This document shows, piece after piece, positions 1 through 11,400 of a DNA stretch of 43,208 bases (its first letter is position 1; every line of letters starts with the position of its first letter). A program made the position numbers and the translations under genes. The notes under the pieces were generated by a model. The model was not told the origin of the DNA, made no database searches, and was given only the letters and a program-made list of their open reading frames with translations. Origin of the DNA: an uncultured Prevotellaceae bacterium (lineage in GTDB: Bacteria > Bacteroidota > Bacteroidia > Bacteroidales > Bacteroidaceae). Location of the stretch: the NCBI GenBank assembly GCA_902790625.1, contig CADASP010000033.1:1-43208 (forward strand), in the 5' to 3' direction.

Positions 1-10
1 GTGCAACCCG

Positions 11-97
11 CTCATGTTGTGGGTCGGAGTCTCAGCGGGGGCGCGATGCGGGCCGTCAGGCCGCGCCCCCAGCAGAGACTCGGAGCCACAACATGAG
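11..97. repeat. Long imperfect inverted repeat with 16-nt loop
   Basis: The left arm at 11-45 and the right arm at 62-97 are reverse complements with only a few mismatches (both outer ends read CTCATGTTGTGG / CCACAACATGAG; the inner ends are GC-rich GGGGGCGCG / CGCGCCCCC). The loop is 46-61. It lies at the window edge, so it could be a terminator of a gene to the left, a transposable-element end, or one of the palindromic repeats common in this genome. There is no T-tract, so a simple rho-independent terminator is not obvious. Confidence 0.7.
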
Positions 98-309
98 TCG
101 CAATAAATTTGTGGAGTATGGCAATACGGAATCTCTTTAAAGAATATTAAAACGGATGTCTCCCAAAAACTGCTAAAGGCCCTCATATTTCGAAAATTTT
201 CCACGAGAAAACTTTTGGCCGAAAATACGCGAGTTTTGAGAGGGTTTGCCAAACGGCTGGCTTTCAGATGATTAGTCTCGAAATAGCGTAAAAACCCCTT
301 CGATGGCTC

Positions 310-350
310 GAAAAAGTCAACGCCGAAAAAAAAATGGCGTTGACTTTTTC
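310..350. repeat. Perfect 15-bp inverted repeat of the GGCGTTGACTTTTT family
   Basis: GAAAAAGTCAACGCC (310-324) pairs perfectly with GGCGTTGACTTTTTC (336-350) across an 11-nt A-rich loop. The same core, GGCGTTGACTTTTT, recurs twice in the array at 20205-20309, so this is a dispersed repeat family and not a one-off hairpin. The stretch 98-309 and 351-572 around it holds no gene I can support; an open frame at 360-665 has no family resemblance and contains repeat sequence, so I do not call it. Confidence 0.75.
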
Positions 351-572
351 TGATAGGGCGTGCTTGCAGAAACGGAAATCGGCCCAAAAATCGGCAAATA
401 TATTGCACAAAACCGCCCTGGCTGTGCAAAATTAGCCTTGAAAATTTTTTTTGTAAAAAAACAAGATTTTTCATTTCACATCCCTTCACAATTTTTCTCC
501 TGTCTTAAGCAGAAATTAACCATTCAAAACATAGCCGAAACAAAGACCGACCGAGCGTGGCCGCTGGCACGG

Positions 573-624
573 ATTAAGCTTCGCGTCGTTCAAAAACCCG
601 ATTTGATTGATAATCAAATCTTCA
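573..624 (+). repeat. Dispersed repeat B, copy 1
   Basis: About 52 bp are nearly identical to the reverse complement of 24356-24407 (only a few mismatches or small gaps). The core is the hairpin GATTTGATT-GAT-AATCAAATC. In both places it stands beside other repeats in gene-free sequence. No coding capacity is apparent. It may be a remnant of a small mobile element; the function is unknown. Confidence 0.75.
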
Positions 625-644
625 AAAACAAGAAAAGACAAAAT

Positions 645-684
645 GAAGGGGCAATAAACCCATAGCCCAGGGCAGCGCCCTGGA
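645..684 (+). repeat. Dispersed palindromic repeat A, copy 1
   Basis: About 40 bp contain the small palindrome CCAGGGCAGCGCCCTGG. They match, with about two or three differences, the reverse complement of 13592-13631, the outer part of the nested palindrome behind the giant surface gene. This shows that the two are copies of one interspersed element. Confidence 0.7.
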
Positions 685-740
685 TGGGACGATGATGGCA
701 ACCTTGATCTGTCACGTGCGAAACTTGAATAACATTTATA

Positions 741-905
741 TAAGTAAGGAGTGAAAGGGAGTGAAGAGGGAGTGAAAGGGAGTGAAAGGGAGTGAGAGGG
801 AGTGAGAGGGAGTGAAAAAGGAGTGAAAGGGACAATAGACTTGGCTTAGAAATTTATCCTTTTCACTCCCGCCTACAATAGTTGGCTCACTCCCTTTTCA
901 CTTTA
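741..905. repeat. Minisatellite with 10-11 bp period followed by inverted copies
   Basis: Eight tandem units of the type GGGAGTGAAA run from 741 to 832, with the GTG core at 751, 761, 772, 782, 792, 802, 812 and 823, so the period is 10-11 bp, about one DNA helical turn. After a short spacer, two inverted copies follow (859-870 and 887-905, CACTCCC type), so the transcript can fold back. Both strands are open but low in complexity, so no protein is called. Confidence 0.75.
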
Positions 906-916
906 GGCATAAATGA

Positions 917-957
917 CAGCACCTGCACCCATTGGAGAACAATGGGTGCAGGTGTTG
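917..957. terminator. Strong 18-bp hairpin, possible terminator
   Basis: The arms at 917-934 and 940-957 (CACCTGCACCCATTG core) pair over 18 bp with one G-T pair and a 5-nt loop. The downstream T-tract is poor, so terminator function is uncertain. It could end transcripts coming from argF' on the minus strand after they cross the 21-bp array. Confidence 0.45.
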
Positions 958-1116
958 TTCTTGTAAGAAAAGGTTTCCTATTACGATAATGGTGCTACGG
1001 CATATCGTAAAAGCATCAGTTGGCAACAGCCCTATGGTGTCAAGCAGATAAAACTACGTAGGAAAAGATGGAAATGCAACGCCCAAAGATTGAAAAAGCC
1101 ATGGAAAAAGTTTATT

Positions 1117-1190
1117 TCACGACGTGGAACGATAAATCCACGTCGTGGAATGATAAAACCACGACGTGGAACGAGAATTTCACGACGAGA
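1117..1190. repeat. Array of four odd palindromes at exact 21-bp spacing
   Basis: Four copies of an 11-bp odd palindrome of the form CCACG(A/T)CGTGG are centred at 1122, 1143, 1164 and 1185; the last is degenerate. The linkers are AT-rich (AACGATAAA-like). The period is exactly 21 bp, two helical turns, so all sites face the same side of the helix. In one plus-strand frame the array reads as heptad-like TTWND(K/E) repeats. It lies 43 bp past the argF' stop codon. A protein-binding array or a transcribed hairpin series are both possible. Confidence 0.8.
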
Positions 1191-1232
1191 AATATACTTT
1201 TTAATTCCCCACTCGAAAATATCGCACCACGA

Positions 1233-2246
1233 TTACAGTGCTTCGAGCATTCGCTTCAGCACCACTGAGCAGCTGATTTCGCGGTTCGCAGCCTCGGGGA
1301 TGACGAGGCTGTTGGGGCTTTCGATGACGTCGTCGGTGACGATGAGGTTGCGGCGCACGGGCAGGCAGTGCATGAACTTGCCGTTGTTGGTCCACGACAT
1401 GTGCTCGGTGTCCACCGTCCACGAGCGGTCTTGGCAGGTGATCTTGCCATAGTCGGCGGGATTGGTCACGCCGGGGTTACTCCAGTTTTTGGCATAGATG
1501 AAGTCGGCTCCTTCGAAAGCCTTTCGCTGGTCGTACTCTACGCGGGCACCCTTCACGAACTGCGGGTCCAGCTCGTAGCCTTCGGGATGCGTGATGACCA
1601 GTTCAACGTCGGGGTCGGCCAGCATCCACTGCGCAAAGCTGTTGGGCACGGCCTGTGGCAGCGCACGGCAGTGGGGTGCCCAGGTGAGGACGACACGAAG
1701 CCCCCCTCTTTCCCCCCGAAGGGGGGATGAAGCATTCATGCGACTGCCCGTGGGACAGAGGGGGGCTTCCTTAATGGTAATCAAATCTGCGAATGCCTGC
1801 AAGGGATGCACGGTGGCGGTCTCCATGGCAAAGACGGGACGGCCGCTGTATTTGATGAACTGGTGGAGCACCGTCTCGGCATAGTCGTAGTCGCGGTCGG
1901 TGAGTCCGGCAAAGCTGCGCACGCCGATGATGTCGCAGTAGCAGCCCATCACGGGGATGGCCTCGAGCAGGTGCTCGCTCTTGTCGCCGTCCATGATGAC
2001 ACCGCGCTCCGTCTCCAGCTTCCATGCTCCTGCATTCACGTCGAGCACAATGACATTCATGCCCAGGTTCATGGCTGCCTTCTGCGTAGAGAGGCGTGTG
2101 CGCAGCGAGTTGTTGAAGAAGATCATCAGGAGCGTCTTGTTGCGCCCCAGATGCTGATACTTGAAACGGTCGTTCTTAATCTCGAAAGCTTCGGCCATCG
2201 CCTTGTCCAGCGGGCCAATGTCTTGTACGTTGATGAATGTGCGCAT
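1233..2246 (-). CDS. argF': N-succinylornithine carbamoyltransferase (ArgF' family) with in-frame repeat insert
   Basis: This 337-residue cytosolic enzyme transfers the carbamoyl group of carbamoyl phosphate to N-acylated ornithine in the Bacteroidota arginine pathway. Visible motifs are SLRTR (res 47-51, carbamoyl-phosphate binding), HPLQ (147-150) and HCLPVRR near the C-terminus. At residue 90, where the Bacteroides fragilis enzyme has Pro (the residue known to set succinyl versus acetyl specificity), this protein has Ser in MDGDKSEH; a small residue fits succinylornithine. Residues 161-184, between LITIKE and VVLTW, are not family-like and are encoded by a palindromic repeat (1697-1769); the usual loop here is about 8 residues, so the protein has gained about 16. 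The frame is open throughout. The start ATG at 2246 lies 30 bp downstream of a TACCTTTG promoter. The gene is a single transcription unit, divergent from the giant surface gene. Confidence 0.93.
   Translation of the reverse strand: MRTFINVQDIGPLDKAMAEAFEIKNDRFKYQHLGRNKTLLMIFFNNSLRTRLSTQKAAMNLGMNVIVLDVNAGAWKLETERGVIMDGDKSEHLLEAIPVMGCYCDIIGVRSFAGLTDRDYDYAETVLHQFIKYSGRPVFAMETATVHPLQAFADLITIKEAPLCPTGSRMNASSPLRGERGGLRVVLTWAPHCRALPQAVPNSFAQWMLADPDVELVITHPEGYELDPQFVKGARVEYDQRKAFEGADFIYAKNWSNPGVTNPADYGKITCQDRSWTVDTEHMSWTNNGKFMHCLPVRRNLIVTDDVIESPNSLVIPEAANREISCSVVLKRMLEAL
1697..1769. repeat. Palindromic repeat element inside argF'
   Basis: GAAGCCCCCCTCT (1697-1709) and AGAGGGGGGCTTC (1757-1769) form a perfect 13-bp terminal inverted repeat. 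Nested inside is a second perfect hairpin, TCCCCCC-GAA-GGGGGGA (1711-1727). The element coincides with the family-unlike residues 161-184 of ArgF' and keeps the reading frame. GC-rich palindromes of this look are typical interspersed repeats in Bacteroidota genomes; here one is translated. Confidence 0.85.
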
Positions 2247-2275
2247 ATACTAATGTATTGTTCGGTTTTGTGGTG

Positions 2276-2299
2276 CAAAGGTAGCACAATTTGTCGACG
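2276..2299 (-). promoter_or_regulatory. argF' promoter (TACCTTTG -7 box)
   Basis: On the minus strand TACCTTTG occupies 2283-2276, with TTGG 19 nt upstream, matching the Bacteroidota TTTG / TAnnTTTG promoter. It is 30 bp from the argF' start codon. Confidence 0.7.
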
Positions 2300-2353
2300 T
2301 GGCCAAGAAAAATGTAAAAATATAAACAGGACACAAAGAAAAGCAAGGGAAAA

Positions 2354-2385
2354 TTTGGCAGGAATCTTTTTTTTCCCTACCTTTG
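2354..2385 (+). promoter_or_regulatory. Promoter of the giant surface-protein gene
   Basis: TTTG (2354-2357) and TACCTTTG (2378-2385) are spaced 20 bp apart, a textbook Bacteroidota promoter. It predicts a leader of about 60 nt before the ATG at 2455, which argues against an upstream in-frame ATG at 2410. Confidence 0.75.
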
Positions 2386-2454
2386 TGACCAATTGGCATT
2401 TGCACGCAAATGCCAGCGTCATTTTGTATCATCATTTATAGCAACAAACGGGAT

Positions 2455-5400
2455 ATGAGAAAACGACAAGCAAGACAGTGCCAGCACCTGCTGCTGGCCT
2501 TGGCCAGCGCCATTGGCGCATTATTGCTGCCGGGCCGTGCAATGGCCGATGCATACGTGGAGCGCACCTACAACTACATGGTGACGCTCAACGGCGCTAA
2601 CACCATCCGCATCAAGGTTCCCGTCTACGACGAAGACGGCGCCGACCATTGGGTGAGCAACGGCAACCTGAAGCTGCAGGTGGCCGACGACAAAGGTAAC
2701 TTCGGCGCTGAGCAGACCGCCTTCTGGTGGAGGGAGGACGAGTCGAGCGACGGTCACGACAACGACCACTCCGACCTGTGGTGCAAGTTCTCCACCAGCG
2801 TCGGCGGCAGCTTCGACGTGACGCAGGGCAACTCCGCCAGCCACTTCACGCTGACGAAGGGCGACGGCACACTGCGACGCCTGGTCTATGAAAACAACGA
2901 CAGGACCTACGACGTCACTGTCGTCTGGCGCTTGCCCTACGACTTTTTGGGCAAGACGCTAAAATTCTCGTGGGACGTAAAGCTCGACTACACCAACGGC
3001 CTGGCCTGGGACACGCAGTACGACGTGAAGGGGCTCTCTGCCACGACCATCGCCATGCCCAAGGCCGCCGACGTGGTGTACCCGCAGACGACGATGGCCA
3101 CTATCTCCTACAGCGAGCAGGGCAAGCTGGAGATACCCTGGTTCATCGGCTCGGACAAGGTGACAGCGGCCCGCTACGAGTACACCGATGCCAATGGCAA
3201 CATCGTGAGCGAGAACAGGCCAGCCAACGAGAACAACGGCACCATCTACCTCAATGCCACCGAGCCGCACAACAACTTCCACATCATTGTGAGCTACAGG
3301 GACAACAACGACTACCTCATTGAGAACATCTCATCGGCCACGCAAAACCTAAAGATGATCCACGCTCCCGTGTGCCTCACCGCCACACCCTTAGGGGGGC
3401 ACAAGGCGCCGGTGCAGCTGTCGTGGAACATCCAGTATCCAGGCACTGATGATATGCTGGAGACCGACTTCTTCGAGATACAACGCTCGCTGACGGGCGA
3501 GGAGGCCGACTTCGTGACCATCGGCACGGAGCCATTCGTGCTCGACGCGAAGAAACTCAGTTTCACCTATATCGACAGCCTCTTCGTCAACGACGTGGCC
3601 GAGGGGCAGCTCAAGGGTGGCGGCACCCTCGACCATCTGACCTATCGTGTGCGTCGCATGTGCACGCAGACGTGGGGATGGGAGGGTAACTCCACTGTTG
3701 CCACGGCCTCGTGCGTTGTCGACGACATACACCTGCTGCGCATCACCGATTTCAAGGCCCTATGGGACGACGAGCGGGCCTACACCGTGCGCGTGAGCTG
3801 GGAGTATGGCGACGAGCACAACGCCGTGTGGGACAACCGCGCACTGATGAAGCTGCGCGTGGCAATGGTCAACCGCGACGGACTGCCCGTAGACACACTG
3901 ACCTACACGCTCACCGATGATGAGCGTGAGCAGCGCTACAAGATTGTCAGCCTCAAGAGACCGTGCGTCAACTATAAAATAAAATTGTATATAGAACGCG
4001 GCAGCTCCCCCCTGCACCTCTACGAGGAGCTCGGCCTCTACTATTTCCCCATCCGCAACGAGGACGACTGGGACACCTTCTGCCAGAAGGTATCCAATGC
4101 CAAGGGAGAATACGACGTGAACGCGCGTCTCTATGACGACATCAGCAGTGGCAACAGCTGTGGCGACGCCGAATCACCCTTCCGGGGGCATTTCGATGGC
4201 AACGGACACACGTTCACTGCCAGCATCAGCGGCGCCGGAACACAGGCTATGTTCCGATATGCCAAGGACTACACCATCACAAGTCTGCATGTGGCGGGCA
4301 CCGTCGCCGGCGGTCTGCACACAGCAGGACTGGTGGGCTACAGCGACGGCAGCAGCGGCCAGCACAACACCATTGCCAACTGTCGCGTCTCCGCCACCGT
4401 GAGCTGCAGCGACGACCATGTTGGCGGCATCGTGGGCCACGGACAGACGGCCGACCATGTCATCACCAACTGCCTCTTCGACGGCAGCATCACAGGCAGC
4501 AACATATCCTACGCTGGAGCTTTCATGGGATGGGCCGAAGACGGCACCACCAACATGGTGGCCTCCTGTCTTGAAAAGGGAACCTACACGAATGTGCAAC
4601 ACGCCGGAGCCAATTACAAATACATCGGCAACCTCAATGCCAGCGTCTTTGGGGGCGTGAACAACTGGACCTACGGCAACTGGGGCGAGTTGAACCAGGT
4701 GGGCGAAAAGACCGCAGAAGAACTCATCGCCGCACTGGGAGCCGACGAATGGCAGACAGACAAGAACGGCCTCGTCGTTCCGCATATGGTGAAGAACCTA
4801 GACCCGATACGCTATGACTGGATTGCAGACTACTATGAACAGGCCACGGGCGCCTCGGCCGTCAAAAAGGTCACTGTGGGAAGCATCAGCGACTGGGACC
4901 GGTTAGCCGATGCCGTGGCCAATGGCGAGACCAGTCTGGACGTCACGCTCACCAACGATATAGAACTGAGAGACGCCAAGCAGCTTGGAACCCTGACGAA
5001 GCCGTTCACCGGATTCTTCAACGGCGGCGGACACACCATTACCACCCACTCCATCACACCCTTCTTCCATGCCCAGAACGCCGTCATCGCCAACCTCACG
5101 GTGACGGGCGAGATGCAGTCGGGCGACAGCCCCGCCGGAATAGTGCGCTATGGCCGCAACATCGCCATCGCCGCATGCCTGGTGAGCGTCGACTTCTACC
5201 ACTGCCACACCGTGTCGTGCTCGTTCGTCAGCTCCGCATCCGATGTCGTCATCTATAGGTGTGTCGATGCCTGCCGCCTCAACCTCTCGGGCCGCTATGC
5301 CTACGGCGGATTCATCGGCACCAGGGTCTCCAGCAGCGACGAAATCCCCAACCATAACACGAAGTCCATCGTGGCCGATTGCATCTCTGCTCCTTCGCCC

Positions 5401-8400
5401 ACCAGCTATTTCGGCAACTACCTCGACCGTGGAAGCAATTTCTTCTGGGGCGACGATGTCACCCTGAAACGATGCTACTATATCGGCAGCGGCATGAACT
5501 TCACAGGAGAGTTCCAGGGCATCAAGCTCTGCAATGCCGACAACACGGAGAGAATCGCCAAATTCGTGGAACTGAATGACAAATGGCTTGCCAAGCAGGA
5601 CGAGTGGCCGCTCATGACACCCATGGCAAGCAGCGACTACCTCCCTTCGAATTTCCACCACGAGAGCATCGGCAAGATCGACAAGACGCTGAAGACCGAG
5701 CCACGCCAGAGCAGCGTGCTGCTGACGTGGCACACCGACGGCAACCCCATTGACTTCTTCACGGTGCTGCGCCGCGCGAAGGGCAGCAACGATGCATGGG
5801 ACACCGTGGAGAGTGCCATCGACCAGATGAGCTACGAGGACACCACCGTCTCGCCCCTTGAGGACTATGAATACAAGGTGCGCGCCACCAACGACTGCGA
5901 GGGGCAGACCTATACCGAGACCGAAGTGAAGGAGGGTGCTTGTAAGCACAGCGGACTCGCCGAGGGCTACGTGCGCTTCAGCGACGGCACGGGCGTGCCT
6001 GGCATCGAGATGGAAATCACGTCAGGAAGCACCAAGGTGACGAAGACCACCGACGATAGCGGATATTTCATGGCCGACGAGCTGCCCTACAACGGACAGC
6101 AGAGCATCACCTACACTGTCACGCCCGTCAGCACCGGCGGCATACAGCTTGAGGTGGAGAGCTATGCCGTGACCTTCAACAACCACTCTAACCACGAGGT
6201 GGTACACCAGTTCACCATCACCAACGGACTGCAGTTCAATGCCTACGTGATGTACGACGGCACGAGCATCCCCGTGAAGGGCGCCCATTTCCGCGTGAAC
6301 GGCAGTCTCCTGCACAATGCCAAGGGCAGCCATGTGGAGACCGACTTCGATGGACATGCGCAGTTCTACGTGTTGAACAACACGCTCAACAAGATTCAGG
6401 TCGAGATGAACCAGCACACCTTCACTGGCGGCGGATGGTACAAGAGCGCCGACGGTGTGGTGCTCACCGACAAGGTGGGCCAGGCCTATTTCTACGACTC
6501 CACATTGGTGAAGCTCACAGGCCGCGTCGTAGGCGGCAAGGACCAAGGCATCCTGCCGCTCGACAACAACTTGAGCCACAACAACCTGGGCGATGACCTG
6601 ACGATGGTGCTCTCCCTGGAGGGCGACAACACGTCGTGGCTGGTCTACGACAACTTGAACCCCGCTCTCGCGAAGCGCAACGTCGTCTTCCAGCATCCCG
6701 CCGGCGGGGGCCACAAAACCACGGTCGAGGTGCAGCGCAAGCGCATGGTGGTGAAACCCGACAGCATCACCGGTGAGTACATGCTCAAGCTACCACCCGT
6801 GCGCTGGAAGGTGCAGCAGGTGTACTGCAAGGGCTACCCCACATTGTTCCAGGACGGCCAGGTGAGCGAGGTCATCGACCTCACCAACTGCCTCACGCCT
6901 GTGGACTCCACCTACAACGGAACGTTCACCGACACCGAGGGCAAGAGCGTCTACCAGCCAAAAGAATCCTACAACTACCGCTACAGCCGCATCTACCACG
7001 CACCAGTGGAAATCACCTACCGACAAGTGGGCTACGACACCTTCAGCTATTTTGGCGACAAGACATACATAGCGCAGACCGTGGGCGACGACGACAGCGT
7101 GGAGGTGCCACTGGCCTACCAGAGTGCCGACAGCGTGGCCTACACCTTCGGCTATCCCGTGTTCAGCCTGGAGCGAGGCTATCCCATACAGCTCGCCGTG
7201 GTGGAACGCTACCCATGGAACGGCGTGAAGGGCAGTCCAAAGGAAGACGTGGTGAGGATAGGCGGTGGCAAGGTCACCATCCACAACGGCATGAAAAACG
7301 GTCTGCACCAGGAAACCGTCAAACTCGACAGCGTGGGCGAGGGGCGCTTCATCCTCAAAGCCGAGCAGACCACCCGTCTGCTGACGCACGACGATGCCCT
7401 GCGCACCGTGACGATGACACTGGAGCAGGACGGCACCACCTACGAGGCCAAGCCACTGAAGGGATACATCCTGAACATGTTTGCCACCAGTGGAGCCAAG
7501 GACGTACTCGTCAGCGGACAGCCACTCCTCATCGACATCCTGCGCGACCCGCCTGGCGGAGGCAGCACCGCCACGCTGTCGAAGGGGTCGAAGCTGAAAT
7601 ACACCTACACCCTCGACATGAAGCTGCATGCCGGACTGAAGCTGAATATCGTCACCGGCACTAAGCTGGAGAATTTCCAGGGAGCCGTGGCGGCAGGCTC
7701 AGTGGCCGGCATCATCAACGGCAGCGACAACGAGGAGCTAATCGACTTCGAGTATGCCTTCGACATGGAGGGCAAGCGAGCCTTCACCTACACCATGAAC
7801 GTGAATGAGGATATCACCACCTCAAGCGACAAGAGCATGGTGGGCGCCGACGCCGACCTCTATATAGGCATGGTGCAGAACATGATTGTCACACCAGTAT
7901 CTACCATCCGCGCCATCCCCGACAGCATGTACCAGCAGATGCTGGGCAAGCTGGGCGGCGGACAGACGGCCAGCATAGAAACCGACTACGGCATGTTGGT
8001 GGAGATTGCCGAGGGAACAGCCCAAGGCAAAAAATACCATCTGGTGCGCGACGAGTCGATAGGCTACGGACCGCAGGTGACATCGCAGTTCGTGCACTCG
8101 CAGAAACACATCCTCACACAACTCATCCCTGAGAAGGTGAAGGAGCTGCGCGCACTGATGTTCACCGGTACGGCGGCAGAGGCACAGAAGCTGGCCAATG
8201 CCACGGGCAAGCCCGTCTACCGCTCGCTTGTGGATGCCAACAGCGAACGCTTCGGACTGATGAACACCAAGAACGACAAGATATTCTACTACACCAGCAC
8301 GATGGACGAGGAGCCGGACATGAACTACGTCATACACCTGCCTACTGGCACCACCACCCGGCCTACCGACGAGGTGGCCGAGAAATGCCAGATCATCTAC

Positions 8401-11400
8401 GCATGGGTGCAGATGGTGGCGCAGAACGAGCACGAGAAGCTGGCCGCTACCGAGTATGTGACCAACTACGATGTCGATGGCGGCTCGAAAGTGACCTATA
8501 GCGAGCAGTTCGAGAGCGACTACACCATCTCGAACTACTACCACCTGCCAGGCGTCATCAGCGCACACTACTTCGACGAAGGTGGGGCCGACATGGGGAT
8601 TGCCGTCAGCTCGATTGTCGGCATCAAAATCGTGTCATACATACTCAAATACATCTATAAGAACTATGTGAACTCAACGGCCAGCACCAATGGCGCTGGC
8701 AGAAACGGAGGCAGCAAGAACGGATTCGAATCCACCACCTACTTCTATGGCAGCACCTTCAAGTTCAGCCTGCTGCCCGTGCTCGACTACAGCGTGAAGG
8801 ACGTGTCGGGCGAGGCGAAGACCTATAGCCGCAAGGAGAGCTTCACCATCGCCATGGACAAGAAGAGCCACCTGGACTTCGACCTCTACCGCGTGCAGAC
8901 CGACACCACCAGCATGAATTCAACGGGCGTGCTCGACGTGTTCACCAACCGCTACTTCTATGACGGCGTGGACTATGTGGAGGACCATCTGCGCCGCGAC
9001 AACGACATGAAAAACGTGCGCTACGCCAGGGGATTCGTCTACCGCACACGCGGAGGTGCCACCTGCAACCCATGGGAGAATGAGCGCCGCACACACTTCT
9101 ACGAAGAGGGACGCATACTCGACGAGCGGACGAAGAAGATTCAGAACCCGAAAATCTCGCTCGACCGACAGAGCGTCAGCGGCATCGCCATCGGCGACCC
9201 AGCACGCTTCAAAGTCTACCTCACCAATGATAGCGAGATGCCCGAGGCGGCCACAGGAGGACTCCGACAGTTCAACCTCTACCTCGACGAGAACAGCAAC
9301 CCCCACGGTGCAAAGATTTATGTTGACGGCACACCGCTCAACAGCGCCGGAATCGTCGTGATGCTCGACCCTGGAGAGGTGGTACAGAAAACCATCGAGG
9401 TGTATGCCGGCGACGAGTTCGACTATGAGGGGCTGCAGCTGGGCTTGTGCTCACCCACCGACTGGGAGCGCTCGTATGATAATGTGAAGTTCGACGTGCA
9501 CTACCTGCGCATGGCCGGGCCGGTGAACATCGCGTCGCCAGGCGACAAGTGGGTGATGAACACCTACGCGCAGTGGAACGCCGACCGAGGATGGTTCATG
9601 CCCATCACCATCGACGGCTTTGACAAGCACCAGAAGAACTTCGACCACATAGAGTTCCAGTACAAGGAGTCGCTGCGCGGCGAGGACAGCTGGACAAACC
9701 TCTGCTCCTACTATGCCGACTCCACCCTGATGGCTCAGGCCAACGGTGTGTGCGCCATGATTCCGGAGAACGGGAACATCGTGACCGAGTTCTACGGCGA
9801 AGGAACGGTCATGGAGAAGGCCTACGACCTGCGCGCCGTGCTCTACTGCCGCGACGGCAACTCCTTCCTCACCACGCCCTCGCGCATCGTCAGCGGCGTG
9901 AAGGACACCCGCCGACCGCAGCTCTTCGGACTGCCCGAACCCAAGGACGGCATACTCACCGCCGCCACAAACATCGTGTTCAACTTCTCAGAGGACATAG
10001 AATACAACTACCTCAACGCCATCACCAACTTCGAGGTGAAAGGCGAGGTGAACAACGACAACGTATCCGAGAAGGTCAGCCTCCTCTTCACTGGCGAGGC
10101 CAGCGTGGAAAGCGAGGCACAGCGCAACTTCAGCGGAAAGGACGTGACCATCGACCTCATGGTGCGCCCCGCCGAGACAGGGCGCGACATGCCGCTCTTC
10201 GCACACGGCACCAACGGACAGCGGCTGCAGCTGTGGCTGACGAAGGATTTTCGACTGAGGGCCGTGGTAGACGAAGAGACGTTTGAGTCGGACACCGCCA
10301 TCGTCAGGGGAGCCTTCACACAGGTGGCACTGGTCATCGGCCAGGACAGCACCATCACGTTCTACAACGGCGGCAAGGCCATCGGCCACGACAAGCTCAG
10401 CGAGCCATACCACGGCACAGGGCCGCTCATCTACGGACGAACCAACGAGACCGACCGGTCGAAGAGCCACTACTACGAGGGACGCATGATGGAAGCACGA
10501 CTGTGGTACCGGGCACTCACCGGCTCACAGGTGGGCACCACCTACGGCAGCCGACGGCTGACGGGCTACGAGATGGGGCTTGTGGACTATTACCCCATGA
10601 ACGAGGGCAGCGGCGACTACATTATCGACCACACACAGGGTGCCAACGCCAAGCTGATAGGCGCCTCGTGGGCCATGCCGCGAGGAATGTCACTGCACAT
10701 CGACTGGGACGACCGCGGACTGGCTCTCGACGATAACGCCCTCAACCGCACAGCGGAGCAGGACTACACGCTGATGTTTTGGTTCAAAACCGACGCCACA
10801 GGGCGCGGCGTGCTCCTGGCCAACGGTGCCGGCAGCCGCACCGAGGTGGGAGCAAAGGACCTCTTCAACATCGCCTTCGAGGCCGAGAAGCTGAGATACC
10901 GCACACACGGCATGGTCATCGATGTGCCTGGCGACTGGAGCGACAACCAGTGGCACCACTACGCCATGACCGTGAACCGCTCGCGGGGGGTGGCCAACAT
11001 CTATGTGGACCAGGCGCTGCGAGCCACGTTCGACGCCGACTCGCTGGGAGCCATCAGCGGCGGACACCTGCTCATAGGGGCAGCACGCACCGACGAGCTG
11101 AACGACGAAGGCAAGGTGGTGACCATCGACACACGCAACTGGCTGCGCGGCAACATCGACGAGCTGTGCCTCTTCGAACAGGCGCTGCCACCAACGCTCA
11201 TACAGGGCTATGCCACACGTAGCCCTAAGGGCGACGAGGCGGGACTGCTTACCTACCTTGCCTTCGACCGCGAGGAACGGCAGAAGGACAACGACATCGT
11301 GCTGGTGCCCTACCCCTACAGCAGAAAGGTGCACAAGGACGACAAGGGGGAGGCAGAATACGAGCTCGACCCGCTGACACAGCAACCCACCACGACGCCA

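Noticed and set aside
360..665. A 101-codon frame in the gene-free left part
   Set aside because: The sequence resembles no family and its second half is dispersed repeat B and A sequence; no promoter of the local type precedes it.
741..905. CRISPR array
   Set aside because: Units are 10-11 bp without unique spacers and no cas genes are present; it is a minisatellite. The 21-bp arrays likewise lack spacers of CRISPR size.
1068..1268. A 66-codon frame containing WNDK heptads
   Set aside because: The heptads are a by-product of the 21-bp palindrome array, and the frame runs antisense into the end of argF'. I report the array as DNA; translation is not supported.
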